A program made the position numbers and the translations under genes. Below, one piece after another: positions 1 through 11,901 of a stretch of 64,000 nucleotides of DNA (positions are counted from its first letter, which is position 1; every line of letters starts with the position of its first letter). The notes beneath the pieces were generated by a model that was not told the origin of the DNA, did not search any database, and saw only the letters and a program-made list of their open reading frames with translations. This DNA comes from Dacryopinax spathularia (Eukaryota > Basidiomycota > Dacrymycetes > Dacrymycetales > Dacrymycetaceae), in the NCBI GenBank assembly GCA_037974965.1, contig JBBPFI010000004.1:992001-1056000 (forward strand), in the 5' to 3' direction.

Positions 1-1
1 C

Positions 2-292
2 TACAAGCGGATTTGCACGGAGCATGGCCGCTTCTGCCGCCACAAATATTCGAATATGCCTATGGGGAGACAAACGCTGGCATGCACCCCAGACCGCGAA
101 CCGAAGAGCATCATCATCTCGGAAGGACCCGTCCCGCCCATGGAGAACACGAGGTTCGCCAAGTGGTTAAAGCAACATCGGCTTATCCTTTACTCACGTG
201 AAGGTTCTCGTGGTTATACAGCCCAGCGTGCCATATACATACTGAAGACAAACGACGTGGCAGGAGAAGGAAGTGGCCGACTCGCTCCCTAG
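2..292 (+). CDS. Possible 3' end of a gene entering from the left edge
   Basis: One frame is open from the left edge of the window to a stop at 292 (about 96 codons), with a basic stretch near its end (TRFAKWLKQHRL). It has no start codon of its own that is clearly used and no domain I recognise. It could be the last exon of a gene on the same strand as its right-hand neighbour, or simply chance; a donor-like GTGAAGG near 200 would shorten it. No function is proposed. Confidence 0.25.
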   Translation, partial: YKRICTEHGRFCRHKYSNMPMGRQTLACTPDREPKSIIISEGPVPPMENTRFAKWLKQHRLILYSREGSRGYTAQRAIYILKTNDVAGEGSGRLAP

Positions 293-627
293 GACAGGTC
301 CGGTACCCTTCCGTGCGCAGCTTACCTTTCTCTGCGTCCCAGAAGGAATCTTATCGAAAAGTGTGGTAGCACGCAGGCGTCTGATATCTCCTTGATAGTG
401 TTCAACGGCGGGATCCCTTTTGAGGAAAGAGGTGACCACACACACGGCGGCCTGGGGCTGGGGCAAACGTGGTCGGACAAAGGGGTGGTATTCCGCCAGT
501 GGCAGTGGCGCTACCACCAGGACCCTTGAAGGAGCCTTGTCGAGGTCGAAGGCAGCAGGAGACGATCCGGCGTGACCGTTGCATTTCTTGTGCTAAGCAT
601 ACCCTGTTGGTCGATAGGACAGACACG
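293..627. other. Intergenic, upstream of the 426-aa gene
   Basis: I see no gene here. It should hold the promoter and 5' UTR of the gene starting at 628. No TATA box or repeat stands out. Confidence 0.4.
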
Positions 628-2106
628 ATGATCTCTGAGCCGCAAACCGAAACTCTATCGGGCGGGGAACAAGTGCAGGTACGCTTGATAGTGCCCGGGC
701 ATTGAGATATCCTCTAACTCTTTGCAGGGCACCCCGCTCGAATCGACGATGCAGACCGTCCGTACCGCTGCAACGTTCGACGAGCGCGTGCATTGCTACC
801 TCCGCTTGGCCCGCCCAGCTGTATGTCGTTATACTACCTAGGATGGGCATGACGCTCATCTTCCCATTAGGACATCGCGGCTCAGCTCGAAGTTGACATG
901 ATGACGGATGTCAAGAAACCATCGCCGGCGGCCAGCAGCGCATACCGTATATTCGTGGTGCCGGCGCTTGAAGCCATGTTGAGGTACGAATACATGCTCC
1001 CACTTACCTTGCAGTTCACATCTAGCGGCACCGTAGGGAACAAAGGTTGTCACCGTATCATCTCGTCAAAAAGGAAGAATGCACCGATGGAATCAAGCTA
1101 TCGCCTGGCAGCTCGGAGGTGCTGGAGACGGTCTCCTTCACGTTGGATGGGTTCAACTTCGTGATACCCGATGCATGCGCCGCTCTGGGTGTGTCCTGTG
1201 TCTTCTCCTCTCGTTCTACTTTGACGACACCGTCAGCTCACGTCCTCGCCGACATCATCGCCCCGGGAAACGAAGATGAGGCCCATCTCTTCGTGTTCAC
1301 CTGCATGTGGATTGTCTCCCGCGTCGTGCACGTGCATTACCGTCCATTTGTATTTACGATCCTGCTTCTCGACAACGAGCCCGGCGGTCCTTTGTCAGCG
1401 CAACAGGTCCTTCTGTCCCTTGTTGGATGCAACACGCCAGGCGATTGGGACCAGGAATTCGCCGAGAAGGACGCCATCCAACGATATCGACGGGCTGCAA
1501 TGCGTGCCGTTTTGCCCAGTGCAGCCTATGCTTCGCTGGTAGAATGGAGCGATGCCGGATTAGGTGGGGACCTGGAGAGCAGTCGCAGGATTGGGACATG
1601 TGCAGAAACTAATACGTGGCAATGGTGAGCATTTACGACCGAGACACATGCTTTCAATGACAGCCCGCAGGATAATGAGTCGGTTGCACAATGCGGAGGG
1701 TCGTCTGTTCCTGAATCGAGTGTCCGTGAAGCTCGTAACGTTGAAGACCAAGACAGCTGAGCAAGACATGCTGTCCCCGCTCAGGGCGGGCATCGATACC
1801 TGCTCGCCCTTCATACTTATCGCCCGCATGAAAAAGATCATGGGCGAAAAGGCGGCCAGTAACGCCCAAGGAGCCGCCCACGTAGTTCGGATCAAGGTTT
1901 GTATACAGCCCTGTGATCATTGTCGTTTGGTCGGGGTCACGATGAAGGAGGTAGCGTCGGGAGAGTGGACGGTGAACGATGACGGTGTACAAAGATCAAG
2001 CGTACGACTCAGGATCTATTACTTCAACGAACACAGCGACAAGTGGGCCCTCTGGAAACTCGACAGCGCTACGGAGACACGCAAGAGATTGGCGGACGAC
2101 GATTAA
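628..2106 (+). CDS. Uncharacterised 426-aa protein, five exons
   Basis: Spliced by hand as 628..678, 728..820, 871..983, 1037..1624 and 1671..2106. Every junction is GT-AG, introns are 46-53 nt, and phases agree, which supports a real and intact gene. The protein has a hydrophobic central part (near HLFVFTCMWIVSRVVHVHYR) and a C-terminal half rich in basic and beta-like segments, ending in an acidic tail (RKRLADDD). An optional last intron of 51 nt (GTTTGT at about 1898) keeps the frame, so the length may be 409. I do not recognise a family. The stop lies only 83 bp from the convergent stop of the next gene, so 3' UTRs must abut or overlap. Likely a lineage-restricted protein. Confidence 0.6.
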
Positions 2107-2189
2107 ATGCAGACGAGATGAAGCGCGGCGAGTCGGACTGTATTGCAAGCATACCGTATATACAATCCGAATCCTGTCTTTAGAAGGCA

Positions 2190-4384
2190 TTAGGAGATAT
2201 TCATATCCATCTCAGTGACCATCCCCTCCAATCTCTTTGCGATGCGACGTCTGCGCAACTGACTCATACCAGAATCCTCATCCTGTAAAGCTCGAATATC
2301 TCTATACAGCGATCTGTACCGATGCACATGGTCTGGATGGGGCGACAACTGGCCTCTCGGGTCGGACTTTCGTGATAGTTGTCGCGCGGCATTGAGGGCA
2401 CTCAGGGAGCTGCGCCGAAGGCGAAACTGTGCGGACGCGTCGCTGTAACCTGCGTTGATACGCAGGGCAAAATAGACCGGCACATCTTGCGCTGTGGCAA
2501 CAAACACGAAATCGGATATCTCGCCATCGGTGCGAGCGGCCACCAGGTCGACCAAAAGTTCGATGCCGAAGTACTTTCGAAGGGCGACCAGCGCGCCGGT
2601 AGGCCAAGTTAAAAGCTCGGACGTCATGCTGTGTACCCACTCCCCCGTCTCCCACCGTTCCCAAAATGTATGTGCTGCCAACGGGGTCTGTGCTATCGAG
2701 TAGCCCCAGTTGTGCATTTGAGTGAGGCGTCCCATGAGGTTTGTCTTTTGTGATATGAGATTGTGAAGGACGTCCTTGAAAATAAACTTACCATGAGCCG
2801 CTTTACGTCCGCATGCATTTCCCGTTCCTTGTATGGTCGTAAGCCATCGACATCAAAACGGGAAGGGCAGCACGAAGCTTACAACGAGGGATTCCAAAGG
2901 GCCGGAATCCGTTTTAACCGGTTCGCCTATCGGTATAACCACCGCAGGGCGCGCTTCCGCTGCCAAATGGGAGCTGCGGTAGTTTATTTGGAACCACGAT
3001 GAAGACTGTCGCTGACCGACAAGGAACACTATCGAGTGCGGAGAAGATAACGTCTGCACCACCAGACAGTCACAGTGGAGGATGACGTTCTCTTCTCCGG
3101 CGTCTGATTCGTACGCCGTCGATGTGGCATGACATACAGGTAGATCGGCCGGTAAATCCTCCGAGCTCGGGAGCGCCGGTAAACCAACGATGAGGATACG
3201 AGAAGGTCGTTCACCCATGCGGTCGTGAATCAACATAGCAAGCCGTGTGTCACCCGGCATCAAGACCACGTCTCCTACATAGGAGTTGCGATCGATGGGC
3301 GTCGTAGCCCAGCCTACGGGCAACGGGTTCTCTACTTGAGTCTTGTTGTCCACAAGTTGCATTTGCGTGAAGAGCGATACGTGGGTGCCGGTGCGGTCGA
3401 TGAGTGCCGCGCCGAAAGCGGTAGTGTAGCACACTTTAATGGAGCTGGGTATATAACCCATCTTGGCCACCTGCTGACATTCCTGAGGAGGCTTCACGCC
3501 CACGGAAGCAACCGGAAACTTCTTGGTGAAGAACACACATAGATCCTCAGCGATGGTCGAAAAGGCAACCATGCAGCACGCGCGGCGTGCGAACGATGCT
3601 CCGACCTGGCCGTACTAAACAAGGAGTTAGGACTGAACTCTTATGAACAAACGAACAAGCGTACTGCCGCCTGGATCCGAAGTGGCACCACCATACCATC
3701 CTGCGCTCGATACACATGTACGTCACGGACTCCATCCCTCTTTTCAAAACAGATCCATTTTCCGTCGAACGCGAGTGGGTTCGAGCTCGAAGGGATGACG
3801 TGAAGCAGTCGCGGCACAGGCTCGAAGACCACATGATAGGAAACGACATCGGACTCTTGACCACCGCGCTCGAGGGGGCTACCCGCGTCGGGACGGAACG
3901 AAATGATGACCTCAAAGCAATCCTTCGTTCTTCGGAATACTTGCCGAGTTCCGACGACTCGTAGGGGTTCTCCGCGCTGAGCGACCGCGGGTTGCCATTC
4001 GAAGCGGGTGGGCGCCGTGTCGGCGATGGACTGTTCCGGTGAAGAGCGTACCAAGATGACAAGCTCTGTGGTTACGATCAACAACCAATTGTCATACGCA
4101 CTCGCGTGCTCGATGCGGTGATGCAGCGCGAGCGGCTGCAACTCCCAGCAGCTGAGGTTGTAGAACGTCCCCGGCGCGGGATACCCTAGCTGAATGCCTA
4201 AGCCGGTAGCGAGAGCGCGCTTTCGTTTCTTCCCTTGCGCGGCGGTCGCGGCGATATCCTCGCTCCAATTTAGAGTGAACGCGGATGCAGGCGGGTGGCT
4301 GACGACGGGCCAAAGCTCCGTCTCTGTCATCGTTGGCGTACCCGGCCAACTATGAGGAGTAGTTAGAGACATGGAGGAAATCAA
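2190..4384 (-). CDS. Uncharacterised 680-aa protein, four exons
   Basis: Spliced as 4384..3665, 3614..2883, 2827..2792 and 2744..2190 on the minus strand; introns are 50, 55 and 47 nt, all phase 0, including a 36-nt exon. A second in-frame ATG (MSLTTPHSW, five codons in) is an equally good start. The protein has many short beta-like hydrophobic blocks (NWLLIVTTELVILV, SRILIVGLPALP, DCLVVQTL), which could suit a beta-propeller-like fold, then a helical arginine-rich C-terminus (SQLRRRRIAKRLEG). That structural reading is inference; I find no repeat signature such as GH-WD. No family recognised. The open, phase-consistent exons argue for a functional gene. Confidence 0.6.
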
Positions 4385-4771
4385 TCAGCCGTCCTCGATC
4401 AATGGCCGGGTGTTGGTTGGGGGTTAAGGCGTTGGCCAAGGGCCAAGGGGAGCGACCCCTTTCTTATACTCTGTCAATCGCGCACAGGCTTGCCTCTGCT
4501 GGCGCCTTGTCCATCACCCTTTGCATCCGCCGCACTTCAGCGCGCTGTCGTGTCCCCTCCCGGTGTAACCCGCCTCCTGCGCACGTGGAGCCTGTGACGC
4601 GGTCTATCATCATCCTGTTTCTCCCGCGTCGCATCCGGCAGGCGACCACACTGCATCCTGACATATTGTGTACCGGACGAAGGAAGCCATCCTCCTCGCC
4701 AATCCCGTGGCCTGCACATAATCGATAATCTCCTTTTCTACTTCGCTCACCGTCGACTTCAGTCATCGTCA
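4385..4771. promoter_or_regulatory. Divergent intergenic region between two unknown genes
   Basis: This 387-bp gap separates the minus-strand 680-aa gene from the plus-strand 1170-aa gene, so it must carry both promoters. The right half is C/T-rich on the plus strand, common upstream of fungal starts. No defined element was identified. Confidence 0.4.
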
Positions 4772-7700
4772 ATGGAAGACGAAGTCGAGATCGACTCGCG
4801 GAAAGTTTGTAGTGACGACCGGCCCATGAGGTACCGTACAGAGGCGCAGATTCGCGCCGTGGTCCTGAGCAAGATGAACAACCACATCGACTCTGCGATC
4901 GATCTCCTTTGGAAAGAATTAGGGCTTCCCCCAAACGAGGAGCACATGATCGTAGAACATGAGCTCGACGAGATTGTCGAGCGATCCGCGCTCGTCCTGG
5001 TGAGGATAAGCGTTCGCGCACTACACCCTTCTGAATACACACCATGCCAGAATCCATTCTTGACGTTCATGTACTACCTGGGCCTATCGGATCAGCACTC
5101 CCCTCGACTCCGCCAAAAGCTGCTTGACGTCCTCGCCTGCATTGAGATTCTCTACGAGGCAGGATATAAACTTCCGGGGCCGACGGGTAAGGGCTTAAAC
5201 CTGAGGCAACTGCCCAAACAATACTTCGCTCGGTTTCGCTGTTTTCGCGAAACACATGCAGATGATAATCCGAGACCGCAAGCAGTGATTGATGATGACG
5301 GTATCCTCAGAGTTCAGCGCGACGACCACGGGACCGTTACATCTATGCGCCTGAACTGGGATGACAGGCTCCGACATTCCTTCACCGTCCTCTTCAAACG
5401 GTTATTCGCCGTCATGGGCCGAGCGCCCGCCTTAAGTGAACCCTCGAAGGACCTGCACATTCGATACCATAAAAGAATTAAGAAGCTATACGTGCGTGAT
5501 TGCAACGGCTGCCCCAAACATCTGTTCATCAACACTTACACAGAGGACAGGTCATCGCTCACGCTGCAAAGAATGATGTAGACATCGGCGACGATCCAGG
5601 TGAACTGCTGTTACTGTACCTGGAGCTTGCGGTCCATGCGCGAAACGTCTACTGTATGCACGACGTCCCGTTGGCTTCCACCATTCTCCTGGAGAGAACA
5701 CTGCCACACGCCGTGAGACGATTCGCATTGGGATTCACGCCCTTCGCCTGGACAAGCGCCCCTCGGAGCACGGAAGCCAAAGCCGAGACACGTGCGACGA
5801 GGTGGTGGGACTGGAGCGGTGATCAGCTGCGAAGGGACGTGTGTCACTTTCTGGACGCGACTTACGGCGATGATCTACTAAACACCATTCCACCCGGCTC
5901 TCGATGGAAAACGCGTTTTAACGTGATAAGTGCGAGCATTTACGTCACACATACACTAGACCCCTGGGCGAGTTTCGTTTAACGGGCACTTGCACGCGGC
6001 TGATTACCACTTCAGCTCCACTACCTCATACAGGTGTACATGGCGGGCGCGGCCGTTCCACCGATCATGTGCCAGGGCCTCGCGAAGATCCTTGAACAAT
6101 CGACGCAGCTGATAGAGCCACGCAGACACGAGCTCCTCCCCATTCCCATTGACTTACTTCCCATCGAAAATTTACCCAAAAAGGTACTGAGACGGTGCGG
6201 TCAGGTGACTTTTTTACAGCGATTGGGACGACAACACTTCGATCTCGGGCAATGGGAACGCAGGCTGGCTGAAAACATCACAGAAGCCGATACTGAAGAG
6301 CACGAGCGCATCAAGTTGGCTTGTATCCAATTGGTAAAGCTACATTACTCCTTCAGGATATCAAGGCTGAGTCGTATATAGAGCATGCTCTTCACGACCT
6401 ACGAGGAGCAGGTTCTAGAGGACATTCCCTCCGCCTTCACCGCGAAAGCAATGCAAGTGATCAACAAAGCTATCTGCCTCGTCCGAGAAGGATACACGTC
6501 GCTTGAGTTCAAGCTCCCAGACGTAGTCAATATCCCTACGTATATTCGTCAAGCATACACCGAACTCTACTGCTATTCTGACCTCGATATGATCACGGAT
6601 GCTCGTCGTTACATCGCTCGAACGAGGCTAGCCGTGCAAGAGAGGGAACGACAAGAAGGTGACAGTACTGGTGCTCCCTGGGTCAGGAGGAATAACTTCA
6701 TAACCGTCTCGCAACCATGTCCATCTGCGCCCCATGAGCCCGGCAGGGGGGAAGCCAAAACTGGGGATCCTCCTGGCAGTCAATCTGCCGCGGCCAAGGA
6801 AGAACCGACGATAAACCTTTCACCCAAGCACCTGTCTCCGCTGCACCACGACGTCCAGTGGTCCTTTAGACTGATCGACGATAGGGCTCTTTCGTCTGAG
6901 ACGAACGATAGTTCGGAACTGCAAGATGACGGCTTCACATTCTCTCCGACCATGTCCATGTCCGATGTGGCCACATTCGCCGAACCGCGCACCCCATCAC
7001 CCCCGATACTGAACCTGGGAGAGAATGGTATGGAAGAGACTGGAAAAGGACTAGGGCCGATGACAGGGGCTGTGTCTGGTGACGGGCAATGGTCCAATCC
7101 TACGATTGCTGCCCCTCGAGGCGTCCGAGCCCGTGGAAATCACACTCCTCGGAGCGCACCACGCGATGAGGATGAATACTACCAGGTTCAGCAAGAAGAG
7201 GTTGTTAGACCTCCCTCGCAAGAAAGCCTACCCGACTCACAGCGCATCTTACCCAACACACTTCCTGCGTGCTCTGAACCCAGTCGGCAACGGACCTCCA
7301 ACGGCACCAGCGACCAAATCGCTCAACCGATCCGAGATATGGACGGTAACGAAACTTCCGCTGACTCGTCCATTGAAGACATTACCCCCTGGGATTCGAC
7401 AACAGAGGAAGAAGTTACCCAGCGGAAACGGAAGCAACAGAGACGCAGCGCAAAGAGTTCAAAACGCCGACGTCGCCAGTCACGAGAACAAACAAGGCGC
7501 AAGGAAAGCCGGTATGAGCATGACGAGCAGGCAACTTCCGAGAGCGAGAGCGATCCCTTGCCGCCCCAAGAACCCAATCACGAAGCCCCATCCGTCCGAA
7601 AAGGGCAACTCCTGAAGAACTACTTCGTGCGAGCGGAGCTGGACCCCTATCGAAGAGAACATCCATACTACGCCCGTGGTCAATTTCGCCAACGAACCAT

Positions 7701-8537
7701 CTTGTCGCTAGATCGCGTTAGATCGGAGCGCAAACTACCCAGTTGGACCCCGGCTCACCGATACACGATTGGCAAGCGCGTCATACCGAAGACAATCGAA
7801 TGGAAAGACTCCGGCCTCGCTCCATTAATCAGAAAGTACGGTGTTGTTGAGATTCGCAAGGACGGTCAGTTCCCTACCGTGGTACGGTTTACAATTGACT
7901 ACATAAGGCAACGCTCAAACCCAACAGTGGCGCCACGGCGCATACCGCTGTTCCAATTGTCAACAGAAGCGCTTAGCTTACGGAAATGAGGCGGAACAGA
8001 TCCTTCAGGATGGTAGCAAACCATTCGAGTTGTGCGATCAACGAAGAAGGGGAGTCAAATGCTCCGCGTGTACCGCATCCGGAGCCCCTTGCTTCATGCA
8101 GACGCCCGAACTACAAAACAGTACGTTGTATTGGTCCAGCGGTGTGGATTACCCTGGTCGCTAATACAGGCACTAAAGTTCCGTACTGGGTCTATGATCT
8201 TGTCGAGGCACCCCAGCCAGCTCATCGCATTCCCTCGCCCGAAGCTCAAGAAACCGAGGAGGAGGAAAACAGCGACATCATACGCTTCGAGTCCGGAGAG
8301 TTGCCCAAACTGCACTGTCTCAGCACCGACGAGATGTGGCGATTGAAGATGCAGATCCTGGACCTGGACCTACCGCTTCCCCTGAGCAAAAGTGCAAGGG
8401 ACAATGCTCGGAGGACGGAGAACGCACGGGCTCGCAAGAGAGGTGTGCCCGCCGACACAGCGAAGACCAAATTCTGCAAAGGCAAGGCGAAGAAGACGCA
8501 AACGAGGCGATCAAGTGCAAAACATTTGGTAACTTAG
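4772..8537 (+). CDS. Uncharacterised 1170-aa protein with basic and cysteine clusters, six exons
   Basis: Spliced as 4772..5491, 5551..5976, 6034..6333, 6382..7926, 7967..8120 and 8170..8537. Phases agree throughout; the fourth intron is short (40 nt) and has a weak GTGGCG donor, so that junction is less certain. The N-terminal 480 residues are helical and globular. Residues about 560-860 are acidic and Ser/Pro-rich. Then comes a strongly basic block (KRKQQRRSAKSSKRRRR), a likely nuclear-localisation or DNA-binding patch. Near residue 1020 is a cysteine cluster of pattern C-x7-C-x2-C-x6-C (CDQRRRGVKCSACTASGAPC) that could bind zinc. The C-terminus is again acidic then basic. I do not recognise the family. 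The layout suggests a nuclear protein; that is inference. Confidence 0.55.
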
Positions 8538-8743
8538 TACGACGACCGTAACCTAGACCGTGCCACGCACGAAAAGAGTGCCGGAACTTCCCAACTGTAT
8601 TCGCACTATGATAAGATAACAGTAATGCATGATAATACGTGCTCCCGCGACGCCCACCCGCTCACCCACCTTGACCGTCATATTAGGAACAAGATGGTTT
8701 CCCCGAAGAGGACCAATGTGGCCGAACGCTCATTCCTCAGCAA

Positions 8744-9716
8744 TCACATGTACTCATCCTCATGCTCGCTGGGGTTCTTGGGGGCAATCTATTAAATCTC
8801 GTCAATCCGGTAACACATCTCCACCCACGATATCACTCACCCATCCAAGTTTATGCAGCACGTCCAGTGCAGCAAGCCGAAAACCTTCCTTCTTGTTACG
8901 ACCTGCGCCCTCCCCGCAGGGTTCTGAGCCGCTATTCACTATTATGCATATGAGCAGACGGAGTGACCGGAGTACGCCTACGTACCATATACGCGACACG
9001 TCCACAGGGGGAGATGATCAGGACCGCAAGCAGACGCATCCTCCAACACGGATAGACCCTTTTGAGCAGCGAACTGCTTAAAGTAGAGCAACGGCGCCGC
9101 CTCTATTTCATCCACGGTCAAGGGAGGCGGGGAAGAAGACCGGTCCCGATCGTGGCGAAAATCTACATGAGGAAAAGCGGGCTGAATAACCTCCTCCGCG
9201 TCAATCACCCCTCCACCCCCCCCATTCCACTCGTTGAACTCAGGACGTGTGGACGGAGATGTAGTAAAACCCGCCCATTGAGAAACGAGACTGCGTGCCG
9301 TGGAGGTGTCCTTCAAAAGAGCAAGAGCGCCGAAATATGCCATCAAAGTCGCCTGAGCCACATGCTCGCTGCCTTTGGGGGACACATAACAGCGACTGAA
9401 GGGCAATAGAGTTGACCACCTAGCGTACGTGCCGTCCACGACGCACGACGCTTCCATCGCCTGGACACCTTTAGCACAACGACAGGGTTATCACCCAGAC
9501 GGAGATACTCACGATAAGTTCATCCAAACGGACTTCCCGGTGACGGGCGCGCAGTACATCGATAGTCGTCAACGCCAGCGACCAGCGTCCAATATCCGCG
9601 AGCGACGACTGCGTAACGCTGCAGGCCAGACAAGGAACAAATATATCGGTTTGACCTGCATCGAATATGGCGACCTCCAGCTCCGTTGGGATCGAAAGAG
9701 AAGCAGGGTGCGTCAT
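8744..9716 (-). CDS. RNase III-like (degenerate) plus dsRNA-binding domain protein
   Basis: Four exons on the minus strand: 9716..9513, 9460..8986, 8938..8841 and 8788..8744 give 273 aa with consistent phases. The C-terminal domain (residues about 190-259) is a good dsRBD: LLYFKQFAAQKG, then GPDHLPLWTCRVY, then across an intron GEGAGRNKKEGFRLAALD with the conserved KKE and AA helix. The region before it aligns by eye with RNase III: LADIGRWSLALT sits where the ERLE-LGD signature belongs and HVAQATLMAYFGALALL where the second catalytic helix belongs, but the catalytic Asp and Glu positions are replaced. I infer a dsRNA-binding protein without nuclease activity, perhaps acting in or against RNA silencing. 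An upstream exon reaching to 9985 is possible, so the start is tentative. Confidence 0.65.
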
Positions 9717-10370
9717 CTTACCACTGAGCCTTTCACCGCACCTAGCCTTGGTCGGGCATGATGTGTTGACTTAAGTACGTTTCTCGCACCTAGGCGCTTT
9801 CCCATAAGTTGTGTCATCTTCCCTAAGGCGTCAACGTCTTCCCCACTTCCTAACTCAACATTCAAGCGCTCGACGCCAACAGAGTACGAAAGGAAAGGGC
9901 CTGCGACGCTCACCCTCACACCCCTGAACGCCACTCCCAGCGAAGCTCTTTCCTGTCCTTTCCGTTCCTTTCCATCGCGCCACACCTTTCCATCCTAAAG
10001 CCTCAACTCGATGGCAACATTGGCCGGGAGCATTACAGACTGTCGCAGAACGTCCACATCCTTCGAAATAAATGCTGGACCTGGTGACAGATTCTTTCAG
10101 TAGGGCTATTCATACCCGAGAGATAGGAGCGGCTACCGCGTACCGGTGACCAGTCGAGCGCCCCCGGAGGGTGCCAACTCCCACAACGCTCCCCGGCGCT
10201 CGCAACCCCCCCTGCGCTTACTCTGGTTGCGCACGAACTAACGAGACAGTTACGTATGACGTAGAAGACAATCCAATCATAACAACGCCCTCGGAGAGCA
10301 ATTTGCTTTCCAAACGACGAGCGTATACCTCACTTGGCAGGTAGGTACATCATGATACCTTCAAGACACC
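9717..10370. promoter_or_regulatory. Divergent intergenic region, 654 bp
   Basis: This gap lies between the minus-strand dsRBD gene and the plus-strand 401-aa gene and must hold both promoters. An open minus-strand frame (9713-9985) overlaps it and may be a 5' exon of the dsRBD gene, since it ends in a GTAAGA donor. Otherwise I see no gene or repeat. Confidence 0.35.
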
Positions 10371-11678
10371 ATGTTAGGGTCCTCTGCGCTTTGCTTCCGT
10401 TCGCTTTCAGCTCCGCCGACTCTTGGGGGTCGGACTTTGCTCCCCTATGAGCCGTTACGACCGAACGATCACCTCGCCGTGATATTCAACGACTGCCTTC
10501 TCATGCCTAAAAGTACCAAGCAAACTGACGAGGAGTGGGAGAACCTCGAGGCTGCATATCAGAGAGCTGTCGTTCAAGGAACCGAAAACGAGTTCCTCGA
10601 CGAACTCCATCAGCAGGAGGTGGAGGACAGGAAATCCGGGAGGACGCGCTATGATCAGTCCAATCCTTGTTATCTGCTTCTTTCTCCAACCGACAGGATG
10701 GGCTTCGCCGACCAAGACGACATCCACTTTCCGGAGGTCTACAAGCTTCGCGCGGTCAAGGCCCGGGAAGCCAAACGAGCTGCCAAAAATGGGAGCGATC
10801 CCAGTGGGCCGACGTCCTCCAGTATGAGAAGTAACAGCCGTAACCGTCATGCTGCTACAGGGCACGAGCCCTACAACTTGCGCTCGAAAACTTCTACCGT
10901 CCGATGCCGATCGACTCGTCTGTCTGAGGAAGTCGAGAGTCCCCGTTCCGATGAGGACAACCGTACTTCATCCACACTGAACGATGTCCAGTCTGACCGC
11001 GACCACGGAGACGAAGAGATCAGCAATGAAAACCAGAATGTATGCGTCTTCCACGCGAACTTACCCGGTACTAATTTCGTCCGCAGCATGTATGCACCGC
11101 TCCTTTGCTGATTAGGGAACAACACGCTTCGAGGATCACCGTCTCTCCGCGTTCGCTGGCAGCTAGATCCGACCCCGACGCCGGTGCCCCTTCCACCGAT
11201 ACGGACGAAATCGATTTAACCGGACAGGGCCCCCCTAAATCGACGCAAAGTGCCCACGGTACGACTACTCCTACGGTAAGCCCGTGTCCCGCATCGCGTA
11301 AACCATGACGAACCACTTACCGAAATAAAGTCTACACGTCGAAACAGTCCCGACATAGAAAATCAGCCTACGGCTGCAGCTGAGCAACCCGCTAGGTATC
11401 CCAGGAACGCACCGCAACAGGGTAATGCAATTACTCTCGACCAATGGAGTGAACGCCTTTGCCAGCACCCTGACTTCGCTCGTCGCCTTGTTCGTACCTT
11501 GCTCGCCGACAAAAGGATCCGGGTCGATGCTGAAGATCGCCTCATAGCCCACGCGGTAGAACTTGCTAATGCCTCAAAGCAACCCAGTATGACCCTCGCC
11601 TGCCTCCGCCAACTCGTCCAGAGTCTGCGTCAAGATGTCGACGTCCTTCTCCAAGGCATTCTTTCCGCCGACTACTAA
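10371..11678 (+). CDS. Uncharacterised 401-aa acidic protein, three exons
   Basis: Exons 10371..11039, 11087..11275 and 11331..11678. The first intron has a textbook TACTAAT branch site and CGCAG acceptor; the third exon has no ATG and only becomes visible after splicing. Residues 40-140 are charged and helical. The middle is low-complexity, Ser/Asp/Glu-rich. The last 80 residues form a compact helical region beginning ITLDQWSERLCQHPDFARRL. The start is uncertain because the sequence before CTCCGCCGAC also resembles a 3' splice site, so an upstream exon may replace the first residues. No family recognised. It lies head to tail with the F-box gene, 223 bp apart. Confidence 0.55.
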
Positions 11679-11901
11679 CTCGGCACGACGCTGACGTGTC
11701 CGTATCCCGTATAGTTTTGTTGTACATTAGTTTACACGACTCGTTACAATTAATGTCCTTAAATTACCCCAAATTTAGGCCGCCAGATGTTCCGCGCGGT
11801 GGCCGTAAGACGTGAGCCGGATTTAAGAGGCGCACCGACTCGCGTCACTGCGTCCCTCGCGTCGTTCCTTCACGAGTGGTAACCATCATCCCACCATCAG
11901 G

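Noticed and set aside
1898-1948. Sixth exon junction in the first 426-aa gene
   Set aside because: The 51-nt stretch has GT and AG ends and is in frame, but the donor GTTTGT is weak and reading through is equally good, so it was left as coding.
7986-8537. A separate 183-aa gene overlapping the upstream stop by ATGA
   Set aside because: Splicing 7926 to 7967 and 8120 to 8170 joins the upstream gene to the same downstream frame in phase and yields a cysteine cluster, so one gene explains both pieces better than a bicistronic overlap.
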